From: JAAXHF01 sp963665955
GTDB taxonomy: Bacteria > Desulfobacterota > Binatia > Bin18
Direction of reading: 5' to 3'
Assembly: GCA_965231765.1 (NCBI GenBank)
Contig: OZ246887.1
Location: forward strand, 992,001 to 1,056,000
Length of the DNA: 64,000 bases
Below are positions 31,806 to 40,732 of this stretch, in pieces. Position 1 is the first letter of the stretch. Each line of letters starts with the position of its first letter. Position numbers and translations under genes: made by a program. Below the pieces are notes generated by a model. The model searched no databases and had not been told where the DNA came from. It saw nothing but the letters and a program-made list of their open reading frames with translations.

Positions 31806-32640
31806 CATAGTTCCCGTTCTAAAATGGGCTGGGGGGAAACGCTGGTTTGTGGCACAGTACTCAGCATTGCTACGTCGAGATGCAATCAGGTATTTGGAGC
31901 CCTTCCTTGGTAGCGGAGCTATTTTCTTTCATACCAAACCTCAGCGGGCAATACTAAGTGACTTGAACCAGGAACTAATTGCAACCTACGAGTCGCTACG
32001 TGACGAGCCGCAAGAGGTATGGAAGTATCTTTGTTTCCACGGACAAAAACATAGTAAGGAGTATTACTATCTTGTTCGGAGTCAGAAACCACGCACCTCA
32101 GCTCGGCGGGCAGCAAGATTTATCTATTTGAATAGGACCTGTTTCAACGGACTCTACCGTGTTAATCTCCAAGGCGTGTTCAATGTACCAAAGGGAACAA
32201 AAGATACGGTTATTCTCCCTACTGATGACTTTGGGCTTGTCTCCAAGATCTTACAATCATCATCTCTAACATCGCGAGATTTCTCATACACCATTACAGA
32301 GGCAACGGAAGGCGACCTGCTATACGTTGACCCGCCGTACACTGTGCGTCATAACAATAACAACTTCCTCAAGTATAATGAGTGTATCTTTTCTTGGCGT
32401 GATCAGAGACGCCTAGCCGATTGTCTCCTCCAGGCGGCGAAACGTGGTGCTTGCATACTAATGTCAAATGCAGATCACCCATGCATCCATGACTTGTACA
32501 GTGACAGAGTCTGGCAACGCCTTTCTGTTAGCCGATTCAGCCGTCTAGCTTCATCTGCGAAACATCGCAAAGAGACCACGGAACTAGTAATTTCCAATTA
32601 CTTGAACAAGCATGCTGAACAAGTATATCCACGGTCTTGA
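31798..32640 (+). CDS. Dam-type DNA adenine N6-methyltransferase (D12 class)
   Basis: A 280-residue alpha-class adenine methylase. The SAM-binding motif is VLKWAGGKRWFV and YLEPFLGSGAIFF, the catalytic motif is DPPY (LLYVDPPYTVRHNN), and NRTCFNGLYRVN is the conserved D12/Dam segment before it. GATC-type recognition is possible but not readable. Translation starts at GTG 31798 with GAAGG ahead, inside the end of the DGQHR frame, so the two are one coupled unit. The pair looks like a modification component with a nuclease-like partner, that is, a restriction-like or defence module. Confidence 0.9.
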   Translation: MSNIVPVLKWAGGKRWFVAQYSALLRRDAIRYLEPFLGSGAIFFHTKPQRAILSDLNQELIATYESLRDEPQEVWKYLCFHGQKHSKEYYYLVRSQKPRTSARRAARFIYLNRTCFNGLYRVNLQGVFNVPKGTKDTVILPTDDFGLVSKILQSSSLTSRDFSYTITEATEGDLLYVDPPYTVRHNNNNFLKYNECIFSWRDQRRLADCLLQAAKRGACILMSNADHPCIHDLYSDRVWQRLSVSRFSRLASSAKHRKETTELVISNYLNKHAEQVYPRS

Positions 32641-32992
32641 AAATACAGGCATTTTTCATTCTTCGCTCCTCGGTGTCAGATATGGAAGAAAGCACAAGGC
32701 ACAAACATACCTGGAGTAATTCGATTTTACTGAATAGTCATCAGGAAATGCTCTAACAGGGACTCGCAATAATTCGGACTGCTGAAGCTGCCATCAGAGC
32801 CAGTATAGAGCGGTTGGATTGGTCACGCAGAGAGGCTGTCGGGTTACGCTCTGCTAATCTGACCTACGGCCGAAAGGGCAGGGCAGGGTGGTAAAGAGTC
32901 GCGGCATGCTCCTAGGCGCCCGAGATCGCCTAGTCAAGGCGGGAGACAATTGGTATGGTCTACCCGACAGAGCACACATAAGGAGGCGCAAC
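32641..32992. other. Intergenic region with a decayed dispersed repeat
   Basis: About 350 bp between the methylase and the LLM oxidoreductase. No gene is seen. The piece GGTTACGCTCTGCTAATC at 32840-32857, continuing to CTACGG, resembles the common GTGGGTTAGCG...GCGTAACCCAC repeat in a decayed form. The right end holds the AAGGAGG ribosome site of the next gene. Confidence 0.4.
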
Positions 32993-34240
32993 ATGAAGAT
33001 ATCCATGTTTCACCTGATGCCCTACCGGGACCTGCCGGACGATTTTGAACAACGCTACCACTCCGTCTGGGTTGATCCGCCCTGGAACGAACTGGGCGAC
33101 GCCAAAAAAGTTGGCCAATACTACAACTGGACGCTTGATGAACTCATTTATGCCGCCAAATCCGGCATGGATGGCATCTGTGTCAATGAACACCACCAAA
33201 ATGCCTACGGCTTTATGCCAAACCCCAACCTAATGGGCTCAGTTTTGGCGCGGGCAACCAACGATATGGACGTGGCTATCGTGCAAATGGGTGCCACCTT
33301 GCCAACGACCAACCCGCCGACCCGCGTGGCAGAAGAATACGGCATGCTCGATACGATCAGCGGTGGTCGTTTAGTCGCTGGTATGCCTTTGGGGACAGCC
33401 ATGGATGCCACGCTGTGTGCCGGCATTACCCCGATTGAACAGCGTGAGCGCTATTACGAAGCGCATGATCTGATCCTCAAAGCCTGGACCGCCGACGACA
33501 TTTTCGCCTGGAATGGCAAATATTATCAATTGCCAAAGGTCAACGTCTGGCCACGGCCGATCCAGCAACCGCATCCGCCTATCTGGATCCCCGGATTGGG
33601 CAGCCTCAGCACTTGGGAATTTGCCGCTCAGCACAGCCACTGCTACTGCTTTCTCAGCTATTATGGTCCCAAGGCGGGTAAAAGCGTCATGGACGGGTTT
33701 TGGCAGTTCATCGATAAACGCGGGATCGAACCCAATCCGTACCGAGCCGGCTTTCTGCAACTCGTCGCCGTCGCCGAAACAGACGCCAAAGCCGAAGAGC
33801 TGTACGAGAAGCACATCCAGTACTTCTATAACAAATCCTTGCATATCCCGGCTGAATACTTCTTCCCACCGGGACATCAAGACTATCGCAGTTTAGAAAA
33901 CAACGTTCGTAAGGGCATTTTCAAGAGCTATTTTGATAAACTCGCAGATATCCCCAACTGGAAGTTCAAAGACTTTGTCGATGAGGGTTTTGTCATTGCT
34001 GGGAGTCCGTCAACCGTCCGTGACATGCTCACCGATGCAGTCAAAGATCTGCGGATCGGCAACCTGATGACGCTGTTACATATTGGCTCCATGCCGCATG
34101 ACTTAACGCTCAAGAACATTGATATGTTCACCAGCGAAGTCATGCCTCACATGCACGACATGTGGGACGATAAGTGGGAAAATCATTGGTGGCCAGAAAA
34201 GCTTAAAGCCAAACGTGAAACCACGCTTGCCGCGCTGTAA
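32993..34240 (+). CDS. LLM-class flavin-dependent oxidoreductase
   Basis: A 415-residue bacterial-luciferase-like protein, using FMN or F420. ISMFHLMPYRDL at the start, GICVNEHHQNAYGFMPNPNLMGSVLARAT, RVAEEYGMLDTISGGRLVAGMPLGTAMD, and PHPPIWIPGLGS are typical of the class. The ATG at 32993 follows AAGGAGG; the longer frame upstream has no family match. It is followed at 12 bp by a hydrolase and then a CaiB gene, which suggests an oxidative route: monooxygenase, hydrolase, CoA transfer. Confidence 0.9.
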   Translation: MKISMFHLMPYRDLPDDFEQRYHSVWVDPPWNELGDAKKVGQYYNWTLDELIYAAKSGMDGICVNEHHQNAYGFMPNPNLMGSVLARATNDMDVAIVQMGATLPTTNPPTRVAEEYGMLDTISGGRLVAGMPLGTAMDATLCAGITPIEQRERYYEAHDLILKAWTADDIFAWNGKYYQLPKVNVWPRPIQQPHPPIWIPGLGSLSTWEFAAQHSHCYCFLSYYGPKAGKSVMDGFWQFIDKRGIEPNPYRAGFLQLVAVAETDAKAEELYEKHIQYFYNKSLHIPAEYFFPPGHQDYRSLENNVRKGIFKSYFDKLADIPNWKFKDFVDEGFVIAGSPSTVRDMLTDAVKDLRIGNLMTLLHIGSMPHDLTLKNIDMFTSEVMPHMHDMWDDKWENHWWPEKLKAKRETTLAAL

Positions 34241-34252
34241 GGAGGCACACGG

Positions 34253-35050
34253 ATGGGGGCCGTACGAGAACAGACCGTCAGTGTGTGGAAAAACCAGGTC
34301 AATCCAAAAGTCCAAGTCGCTGGCAGTGGGCCACCCGTGGTGTTTCTGCACGGTGCGTATGGGCTGACCTGGGACCCGTTTCTGGATGCGTTGGCGGAGA
34401 AACATACTGTCTATGCACCTGAGCATCCGGGCACAACTCTGGGCGATCCGGATGGCATTAAGCCTTTAGATAATTTGTGGGACCTGGTGCTATATTACGA
34501 TGAATTGTTCGACCAGCTGGGTCTGCAAAACCCAACAGTGATTGGCCATTCGTTTGGTGGCATGGTCGCGGCAGAAATCGCAGCGAATTATCCGCACCGG
34601 GTCGGCAAACTCGTGCTGGTGAGTCCAATTGGTCTGTGGCGGGACGATAGTCCGGTGAAAAACTGGATGATCATGCCAATGGAAGAGGTGGTCAAAGCCG
34701 CTTTCTACGACCAAAACGGTCCGCTCGCGCAGCAAATGCTGACCGTTCCAGAGGACGAAAAGGAAGCCCAAGATCTCCAGATTCGAGTGACGTGGTCACT
34801 CGCCTGCACCGGTAAATTTATCTGGCCTATCCCAGATAAAGGGCTCAAGAAACGCATCCACCGGATCGCGTCGCCGACCCTGATTGTGTGGGGCACCGAG
34901 GACAAGCTGGTCCCACCGGTGTACGCCCAGGAGTTTGGAAATCGGATTGTCGACTCGCGGATCGAAATGGTCGAGCGAGCGGCGCATGTGCCGCAGTTGG
35001 AACAGCTTGATCAGGTCTCGGGCTTGGTTCAGGATTTTATCCAGTCTTAA
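34253..35050 (+). CDS. Alpha/beta hydrolase
   Basis: A 265-residue hydrolase of the meta-cleavage product hydrolase/lactonase size: PPVVFLHGAYGLTWDPF (oxyanion), nucleophile elbow GHSFGG (Ser near residue 103), VWGTEDKLVPP (Asp), and AAHVPQLEQLDQV (His). AAGGAGG precedes the ATG. It lies between the LLM oxidoreductase (12 bp) and the CaiB gene (14 bp) on one strand, clearly one operon. The substrate is unknown; esters or ring-cleavage products of the LLM reaction are possible. Confidence 0.88.
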   Translation: MGAVREQTVSVWKNQVNPKVQVAGSGPPVVFLHGAYGLTWDPFLDALAEKHTVYAPEHPGTTLGDPDGIKPLDNLWDLVLYYDELFDQLGLQNPTVIGHSFGGMVAAEIAANYPHRVGKLVLVSPIGLWRDDSPVKNWMIMPMEEVVKAAFYDQNGPLAQQMLTVPEDEKEAQDLQIRVTWSLACTGKFIWPIPDKGLKKRIHRIASPTLIVWGTEDKLVPPVYAQEFGNRIVDSRIEMVERAAHVPQLEQLDQVSGLVQDFIQS

Positions 35051-35064
35051 CTCAGAGGAAGACC

Positions 35065-36306
35065 ATGGGAAAAGCTTTGAACGGAATTCGTGTTCTGGAT
35101 ATGACCCACGTCCAGATGGGGCCTTCTTCTACCCAGATCCTGGCGTGGCTTGGTGCCGATGTCATCAAGGTCGAATTGCCGGGCCGGGGTGATATCACCC
35201 GCCAGCAGCTCCGGGACCTCCCTGACGTCGACAGCCTGTATTTCACCATGCTCAACTGTAACAAGCGCAGCATCACCATCAACACCAAGACCAACACGGG
35301 TCAGGCGATCTTCCGCAAGCTTATTGAGGCCTGTGATGTGCTGGTGGAGAATTTTGCGCCTGGCGCCCTAGACCGACAGGGCTTCAGCTGGGACGCCATC
35401 CAGAAAATCAATCCTCGCCTGATCTATGCCTCGGGCAAGGGGTTCGGCTCTGGTCCATTCGCGGACTGCAAAGCGTACGAGACCGTCGCCCAGGCCATGG
35501 GGGGTGCGATGAGCACGACCGGCTGGGACGATGGCCCGCCGACCAGTACGGGCGCCCAGATCGGGGATTCGGGGACCGGAATTCACCTGGTCGCTGCTAT
35601 TCTGGCAGCACTCTTTCAGCGGGAGCAAACCGGACGCGGCCAGCGGGTCGAGGTCGCCATGCAGGACGCAGTGCTGAACCTGTGCCGGGTCAAGCTACGC
35701 GACCAGCAGCGGCTTGCCCACGGCCCCTTGAAGGAATATCCTCAATACCCGGACAAGACCTTTGGCGAGGCGGTGCCGCGTTCCGGCAACGCATCCGGTG
35801 GTGGCCATCCAGGCAGAGCGCTCAAATGTGAGCCCGGCGGTCCCAACGACTACATCTATGTGGTCGTCCAGGCCCAGGTCTGGGAGCCGCTGATGCAGCT
35901 CATCGGACGTGCAGAGCTTGTCGGCCATCCAGATTACGCAACGCCGGAGGCCCGTCTTCCACACCTTGATGAGTGTTTCAAAATTGTCGAGGAATGGACG
36001 CAGCAACACACCAAGTACGAAGCCATGAAACTCCTCAACGAGGTCAACGTTCCCTGCGGCCCAGTCCTCGACATGAGAGAGTTGATGGAAGATGAGTCGC
36101 TTGCCGCACGGGGCATTGTGGTCGAGGTCAAGCATCCGCAGCGCGGTACATTCAAGACCGTCGGCTGCCCGCTGCAGCTCTCCGATTCGCCGGTCAAAGT
36201 GAAGACCCCACCACAACTTGGCGAGCATACCGAGGAAATCCTGAGGGAGTTTGTCGGTTACGGAGATAAGGACATCGAGGAGGCGCAGGCCGAAGGCGCG
36301 ATCTGA
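35065..36306 (+). CDS. CaiB/BaiF family III CoA-transferase
   Basis: A 413-residue family III CoA-transferase: LNGIRVLDMTHVQMGPSSTQILAWLGADVIKVELPGRGD, NCNKRSITINTKTNTGQAIF, DVLVENFAPGALDRQGFSWD, GAQIGDSGTGIHLVAAILAALFQREQTGRGQRVEVAMQDAVLNLCR with the active-site Asp. This form, with GDSGTGIH and a ~35-residue insert near 230, matches the formyl-CoA/oxalate CoA-transferase-like branch more than the other three CaiB proteins of the window. GAGGAAG precedes the ATG; last gene of the LLM-hydrolase-CaiB operon. Confidence 0.9.
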   Translation: MGKALNGIRVLDMTHVQMGPSSTQILAWLGADVIKVELPGRGDITRQQLRDLPDVDSLYFTMLNCNKRSITINTKTNTGQAIFRKLIEACDVLVENFAPGALDRQGFSWDAIQKINPRLIYASGKGFGSGPFADCKAYETVAQAMGGAMSTTGWDDGPPTSTGAQIGDSGTGIHLVAAILAALFQREQTGRGQRVEVAMQDAVLNLCRVKLRDQQRLAHGPLKEYPQYPDKTFGEAVPRSGNASGGGHPGRALKCEPGGPNDYIYVVVQAQVWEPLMQLIGRAELVGHPDYATPEARLPHLDECFKIVEEWTQQHTKYEAMKLLNEVNVPCGPVLDMRELMEDESLAARGIVVEVKHPQRGTFKTVGCPLQLSDSPVKVKTPPQLGEHTEEILREFVGYGDKDIEEAQAEGAI

Positions 36307-36346
36307 AACAGTCCGCCTGGGGCAGCGCCCTGGGGGCCGTCACGAT

Positions 36347-36664
36347 TTAAGACACCCACGGTTCTCCCAAACGTGCAATCGCCGTCTTGGGGGAATACGG
36401 GGAAGAGTAAAATCCAACCGTATAGCCTGAGTCCGGCTCAATATCGTCTGGTGTCAACTCAACCAACACCATGTCTTCAGGAACAAAGGTGTCGGCGTTC
36501 GGCTTGGTGGCTGTCGTATCCAGAACAGGCGGCTGAGTCGCATAGGTTCGATGCAGGCCAAGATCTAAAGGCCACATCAGCGCGTCTAACGAGGCCTCGT
36601 ACGCTGGCCGTCCTCCTAAAGCTCTTAGGCGGTTCTCGCGCCGTACAAACCACACTTTTGCCAT
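36347..36664 (-). CDS. Hypothetical protein, 105 residues
   Basis: A small soluble protein that I do not recognise. It opens with VWFVRRENRLRALGGRPAYEASLDALMWPLDLGLHR and ends with a Pro/Tyr-rich stretch. GAGGAAATC stands before the ATG, and codon use is like the neighbours, so it is probably real. It converges on the CaiB gene and is divergent from the L31 gene. No motif or membrane segment is seen. Confidence 0.55.
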   Translation of the reverse strand: MAKVWFVRRENRLRALGGRPAYEASLDALMWPLDLGLHRTYATQPPVLDTTATKPNADTFVPEDMVLVELTPDDIEPDSGYTVGFYSSPYSPKTAIARLGEPWVS

Positions 36665-36833
36665 GAATGATTTCCTCAGATTTTCAAATTCTTCGTATTC
36701 GGGTTATAGCACGGGAAGCCCACCTGCTATAGGAGGTCCGCCAAATCTACTGGTCGACTAATCTACTGATCTATTTGGGACACATTGCGACACTGCGGGC
36801 AAGATGGTAACACTGAGCGGACGGAGGTTCGTC

Positions 36834-37103
36834 ATGAGAGAGAATATTCATCCAAAAGAGTATAGAGAAGTTGTTTTTCGAGATATGTCGGCAGATTATT
36901 CAATTCTGACCCGCTCGTGCGTAGAAACGAAGGATACCATCGAATGGGAAGACGGCAAGACCTATCCATTGTACAAGCTGGATATCTCAAGTGCCTCGCA
37001 TCCCTTTTATACCGGCAAACAGCGCATCGTTGACACCGCAGGCCGCGTTGAGCGTTTCCGCCGCCGGTATGGCCTCAAACAAGAAGAACAGGCCGAAGAC
37101 TAG
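36834..37103 (+). CDS. rpmE2: Ribosomal protein L31 type B
   Basis: An 89-residue large-subunit protein of the zinc-independent type: IHPKEYREVVFRDMSADYSILTRSC, then DTIEWEDGKTYPLYKLDISSASHPFYTGKQ and GRVERFRRRYG. It lacks the two CxxC pairs of the zinc-binding type A protein; the only Cys is in TRSC. GGAGG precedes the ATG at 36834. It is followed by prfA after about 110 bp, a common order. In many bacteria this paralogue is used when zinc is scarce; I see no clear Zur box upstream. Confidence 0.92.
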   Translation: MRENIHPKEYREVVFRDMSADYSILTRSCVETKDTIEWEDGKTYPLYKLDISSASHPFYTGKQRIVDTAGRVERFRRRYGLKQEEQAED

Positions 37104-37212
37104 CTGGCCTTATATTTCCTGCCTGATACAGCAGCGAGGACAGCCCTGTTCTCGCGTGTGTTCCCCTCTTGTTCGCACACACAATCCAGTAGTCTAAAAT
37201 AGAGGCGCTACA

Positions 37213-38298
37213 ATGAGCGAGGCAAGCAACTTACGTGAAAAATTGACCGAGGTTGAAAAGCGCTATCAAGACCTGGAGGGCGAGCTCAGTAAGGCTGGAG
37301 TCGTTAGTAATCCTCAGGAATATGCCAAGCTGGCCAAAGAGCACGCCGACATGGGGCGGGTGGTCACCTGTTTTCGAAAATGGCGCAAAACATGCGAAGA
37401 GATAGAAGAGAGCGAAATCCTCCTCGATGACAATGATCCAGACGTGCGAGAGATGGCACAAGAAGAGCTCGTCAGCTTGCGTGAGGAGGACACCAGATTA
37501 GAGCAAGAGCTGCACCTCTTGCTCCTGCCCAAAGATCCGCTTGACGAAAAAAATGTCCTGTTAGAAATCCGGGCCGGGACTGGGGGTGACGAGGCGAGTT
37601 TGTTTGCCGCAGATCTGTTCCGCATGTATACCCGCTACGCGGAACAGCAAAACTGGCGTATGGAAGTGATGAGTTCTAGTCCGACTGGCCTAGGTGGATT
37701 TAAAGAAATTGTCACCCTGGTAGAAGGCAATAGAGCCTATAGTCGTCTTAAATTTGAAGGCGGCGTACATCGTGTCCAACGTATCCCGGAAACAGAAACC
37801 TCAGGTCGTATTCATACCTCGGCCGTGACGGTAGCAGTCCTGCCGGAAGCTGAGGAGGTTGACGTTCACATCGAGGAGAAGGACCTCCGGATTGACGTGT
37901 ATCGATCATCCGGACCAGGCGGCCAGAGCGTGAATACCACTGACTCAGCCGTCCGCGTCACCCACATGCCAACCAACTCAGTGGTGATCTGCCAAGATGA
38001 AAAATCTCAGCACAAAAACAAAGCCAAAGCGCTGAAGATCCTGCGCTCTCGGCTGCTTGAAAAAGCCCGTGACGAACAGCACCAAGAAATTGCCTCCTCA
38101 CGCCGCAGTATGGTTGGCTCCGGCGACCGTTCGGAACGTATCCGGACCTATAATTTCCCGCAGTCTCGCCTGACCGACCATCGGATTAATCTCACTCTGC
38201 ATACCTTGGAACGTGTTCTAGAAGGCGAACTTGATGGAGTTGTAGATGCCTTGATTACGTCCTACCAAGCTGAGGCACTCAAGGCAGCAGCAGTCTAA
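37213..38298 (+). CDS. prfA: Peptide chain release factor 1
   Basis: Ends translation at UAA and UAG in the ribosome A site. Full length at 361 residues. The stop-codon reading region and the GGQ motif (SSGPGGQSVNTTDSAVRVTH) are intact; the Gln of GGQ is the target of PrmC, encoded next. The C-terminal SGDRSERIRTYNFPQSRLTDHR is standard. RF1 is the factor that reads UAG, which matters for the interrupted DGQHR gene: the presence of a normal RF1 argues against genome-wide UAG recoding. Confidence 0.96.
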   Translation: MSEASNLREKLTEVEKRYQDLEGELSKAGVVSNPQEYAKLAKEHADMGRVVTCFRKWRKTCEEIEESEILLDDNDPDVREMAQEELVSLREEDTRLEQELHLLLLPKDPLDEKNVLLEIRAGTGGDEASLFAADLFRMYTRYAEQQNWRMEVMSSSPTGLGGFKEIVTLVEGNRAYSRLKFEGGVHRVQRIPETETSGRIHTSAVTVAVLPEAEEVDVHIEEKDLRIDVYRSSGPGGQSVNTTDSAVRVTHMPTNSVVICQDEKSQHKNKAKALKILRSRLLEKARDEQHQEIASSRRSMVGSGDRSERIRTYNFPQSRLTDHRINLTLHTLERVLEGELDGVVDALITSYQAEALKAAAV

Positions 38299-38320
38299 AG
38301 GCTCAGAGCTTTTCCCGTAG

Positions 38321-38345
38321 GGTGGATAAGCGCAGCGCATCCACC
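38321..38345. repeat. Dispersed palindrome GGTGGAT...ATCCACC
   Basis: GGTGGAT-N11-ATCCACC, within CGTAGGGTGGATAAGCGCAG and following bases, is a well-known type of dispersed intergenic repeat. It lies 23 bp after prfA. The next 60 bp hold a second G-rich repeat remnant (CCCCTTCTTTTTCAAAGGGG). Confidence 0.6.
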
Positions 38346-38429
38346 ACCTGCTGCCGAGCTCTCTAGAGATACACCCAAGGCGCATCTGATCCCCTTCTTT
38401 TTCAAAGGGGGGCTAGGGGGAATTCTGGA

Positions 38430-39353
38430 ATGTCACGCGCAAGAAAAACCCCCTCCTCCGCCCACGTGCTCTCTGAAGCAACTTCTTTCCTCGCCACGCA
38501 TGGCATTCCAACTCCGCGCCTTGATGCAGAAGTGCTGCTTAGCCATATCTTAGGCATGAGCAAGACTGCGCTGTACACTCATCTACACACCCCGCTCGGC
38601 ACTCCCGACGACAACGCCTTCTGGCACAAGATCGTGCGACGCGCAAAACGTGAGCCACTCCAGTACATCACTGGTGTCCAGGAATTTTGGTCGCTCGATT
38701 TTTTAGTTGACCCCCGCGTGCTCATTCCTCGCCCAGAGACTGAGCTCGTGCTTGAAGTTGGTCTCGAATTGCTCGGAGATCCCGCGGCGGTATCAGCACA
38801 GTCTACGAAACAGTCTTGGCAACAGCCCATACAGATACTCGACCTCGGGACAGGCAGTGGTTGCATTGCTATTGCACTAGCCACACAATTGCCACAGACG
38901 CAGTTCTGGGCGTGCGATGTCTCCTGCGACGCTCTCACCGTTGCTAGAGAAAATGCACGCCGTCATAAAGTCGATGATCGCATCACTTTTATGCACGCTG
39001 ATATGACTGATATGCATGACGGCCTGGAAAACAGGCTGTCTAATTTTGATCTGATCGTGACCAATCCGCCCTATATTACTCAGTCGGATCTGACGACTTT
39101 GCAGCCCGAAGTTCGCGACTGGGAGCCTCGCCTCGCTCTGGATGGCGGCCAGGACGGGCTAGATTTTTACCGTCGCTTGCTGCAAAACTGTCCCATGCTC
39201 TTGCGTCCTGGGGGCTGGCTGGTCATGGAGACTGGGCACGATCAAAGCGAGTCAATCAGACGTATGGCTGAGGCGCAACCGACGCTCACAGACTGCTCTG
39301 TCAGGCATGACTACGCTGGACTGCCACGAGTCGTGAGTGTGCAGCGGAAATAG
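38430..39353 (+). CDS. prmC: Release factor glutamine methyltransferase
   Basis: Methylates the Gln of the GGQ motif in release factors 1 and 2. The 307-residue protein has the helical N-terminal domain (about 1-85), the SAM motif ILDLGTGSGCIAIALA, and the catalytic NPPY (LIVTNPPYITQSDL). RPETELVLE is the conserved lead-in. It follows prfA in the usual order, with about 130 bp of dispersed repeats between. The ATG at 38430 has a weak ribosome site. Confidence 0.94.
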   Translation: MSRARKTPSSAHVLSEATSFLATHGIPTPRLDAEVLLSHILGMSKTALYTHLHTPLGTPDDNAFWHKIVRRAKREPLQYITGVQEFWSLDFLVDPRVLIPRPETELVLEVGLELLGDPAAVSAQSTKQSWQQPIQILDLGTGSGCIAIALATQLPQTQFWACDVSCDALTVARENARRHKVDDRITFMHADMTDMHDGLENRLSNFDLIVTNPPYITQSDLTTLQPEVRDWEPRLALDGGQDGLDFYRRLLQNCPMLLRPGGWLVMETGHDQSESIRRMAEAQPTLTDCSVRHDYAGLPRVVSVQRK

Positions 39354-39424
39354 GTGGTAATGGGTCAGCACAAGAAAAGTTGAGCTGGGGATACGGATGG
39401 CGTATCTCGGAGGTGGTAGGCAAT

Positions 39425-40732
39425 ATGGATACGATAGTCATACGCGGGGGTCGGCCGCTGCACGGAGAGGTGTGCGTCGGTGGTGCCAAGAATGCAGCGC
39501 TGCCATTACTCTTTGCCTCCTTGCTGACGGAAGACGAGTGTCGGCTCAGTCGCATGCCAGGAGTGGTTGATATTCGGACCGCCCTGCGCCTGTTGAATGA
39601 GCTCGGCGTCAGCGCCGATTGGCTGAGCGACAGTACGGTCACACTCACAGCACGTACCATCCGGCATTTGGAAGCTCCGTACGATTTAGTCAAGACGATG
39701 CGCGCCTCCTTTTTAGTCTTGGGGCCGCTGCTGGCTCGCTTTGGGAAAGCACGCGTTTCAACTCCTGGCGGATGCGCGATCGGGACCCGACCAGTCGATA
39801 TCCACCTCGAAGGCTTCAAACAGCTGGGAGCATCGATTCGCATCCAACACGGCTATGTGGAGGCAACGGCCACGCGTCTGCATGGTGCCGATATTGTTCT
39901 AGAGTTCCCGTCTGTCGGAGCAACAGAAAATCTGATGATGGCTGCCACTCTGGCACAGGGCACCACGCGTCTCGAAAACGTTGCCCGTGAGCCAGAAATT
40001 GCGGACCTGGCCAAGCTGTTGAACGCGATGGGCGCGCGGGTCAGCGGAGCCGGTAGCAATATCATCACAATTGAAGGTGTGTCTCACCTCCACGGGGCTG
40101 GACACGAAGTTATCCCGGATCGCGTCGAGGCTGGGACTTTTCTGATTGCCGGAGCCATCACTTCAGGTCACGTTTTTGTGCGGAATGCCCAGGCACAGCA
40201 CTTGGAGGCGTTTCTGCAAAAGCTCCGCGCAACGGGGATTCAGATTCGCGTCGAGCAGGATGGTATTTGGGTCAAGGGCGAAGGACGGCCGTCGAATGTC
40301 GATGTGATTACCTGGCCCTATCCGGGCTTTCCAACAGATCTTCAGGCGCAGATGATGGCCCTCTTAACCATCGGCCAGGGGCGCAGCTTGATTACCGAAA
40401 CAGTCTTTGAAAATCGCTTTATGCACGCTCAGGAACTCGCCCGCTTGGGAGCCAATATTCATATTCGGGGCAATACCGCGGCAGTGAATGGGGCTGCTTT
40501 CTTGAGTGGTGCTCCGGTCATGGCGACTGACCTGCGGGCCAGTGTATCCCTCATTCTGGCCGGTTTAGCCGCTCAGGGGAAAACTGAAATCTCGCGCGTG
40601 TATCACCTCGACCGGGGTTATGAAAAAATTGAGCAGAAGCTCTCGAAACTAGGGGCGGATATTCAGAGAATACCAGCAGAAAAATCCGAATCCAGAACAG
40701 CTCTAGAACGAGAGAGATCAGAAACGGTATGA
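39425..40732 (+). CDS. murA: UDP-N-acetylglucosamine 1-carboxyvinyltransferase
   Basis: Transfers enolpyruvate from PEP to UDP-GlcNAc, the first committed step of peptidoglycan synthesis, in the cytoplasm. The 435-residue length fits. GGAKNAALPLL near the start, the active-site Cys in STPGGCAIGTRPVDIHL (the fosfomycin target), and DLRASVSLILAGLAAQGKT are all present. ATG 39425 with GAGGTGG upstream is preferred to an ATG 15 codons earlier. It overlaps hisD by 4 bp (ATGA), so the cell-wall and histidine genes are co-translated. Confidence 0.95.
   Translation: MDTIVIRGGRPLHGEVCVGGAKNAALPLLFASLLTEDECRLSRMPGVVDIRTALRLLNELGVSADWLSDSTVTLTARTIRHLEAPYDLVKTMRASFLVLGPLLARFGKARVSTPGGCAIGTRPVDIHLEGFKQLGASIRIQHGYVEATATRLHGADIVLEFPSVGATENLMMAATLAQGTTRLENVAREPEIADLAKLLNAMGARVSGAGSNIITIEGVSHLHGAGHEVIPDRVEAGTFLIAGAITSGHVFVRNAQAQHLEAFLQKLRATGIQIRVEQDGIWVKGEGRPSNVDVITWPYPGFPTDLQAQMMALLTIGQGRSLITETVFENRFMHAQELARLGANIHIRGNTAAVNGAAFLSGAPVMATDLRASVSLILAGLAAQGKTEISRVYHLDRGYEKIEQKLSKLGADIQRIPAEKSESRTALERERSETV

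Noticed and set aside
36770..36833. Zur box before the L31 type B gene
   Set aside because: Only a loose direct repeat (GACACATTGCGACAC) is visible, with no palindrome of the Zur type.
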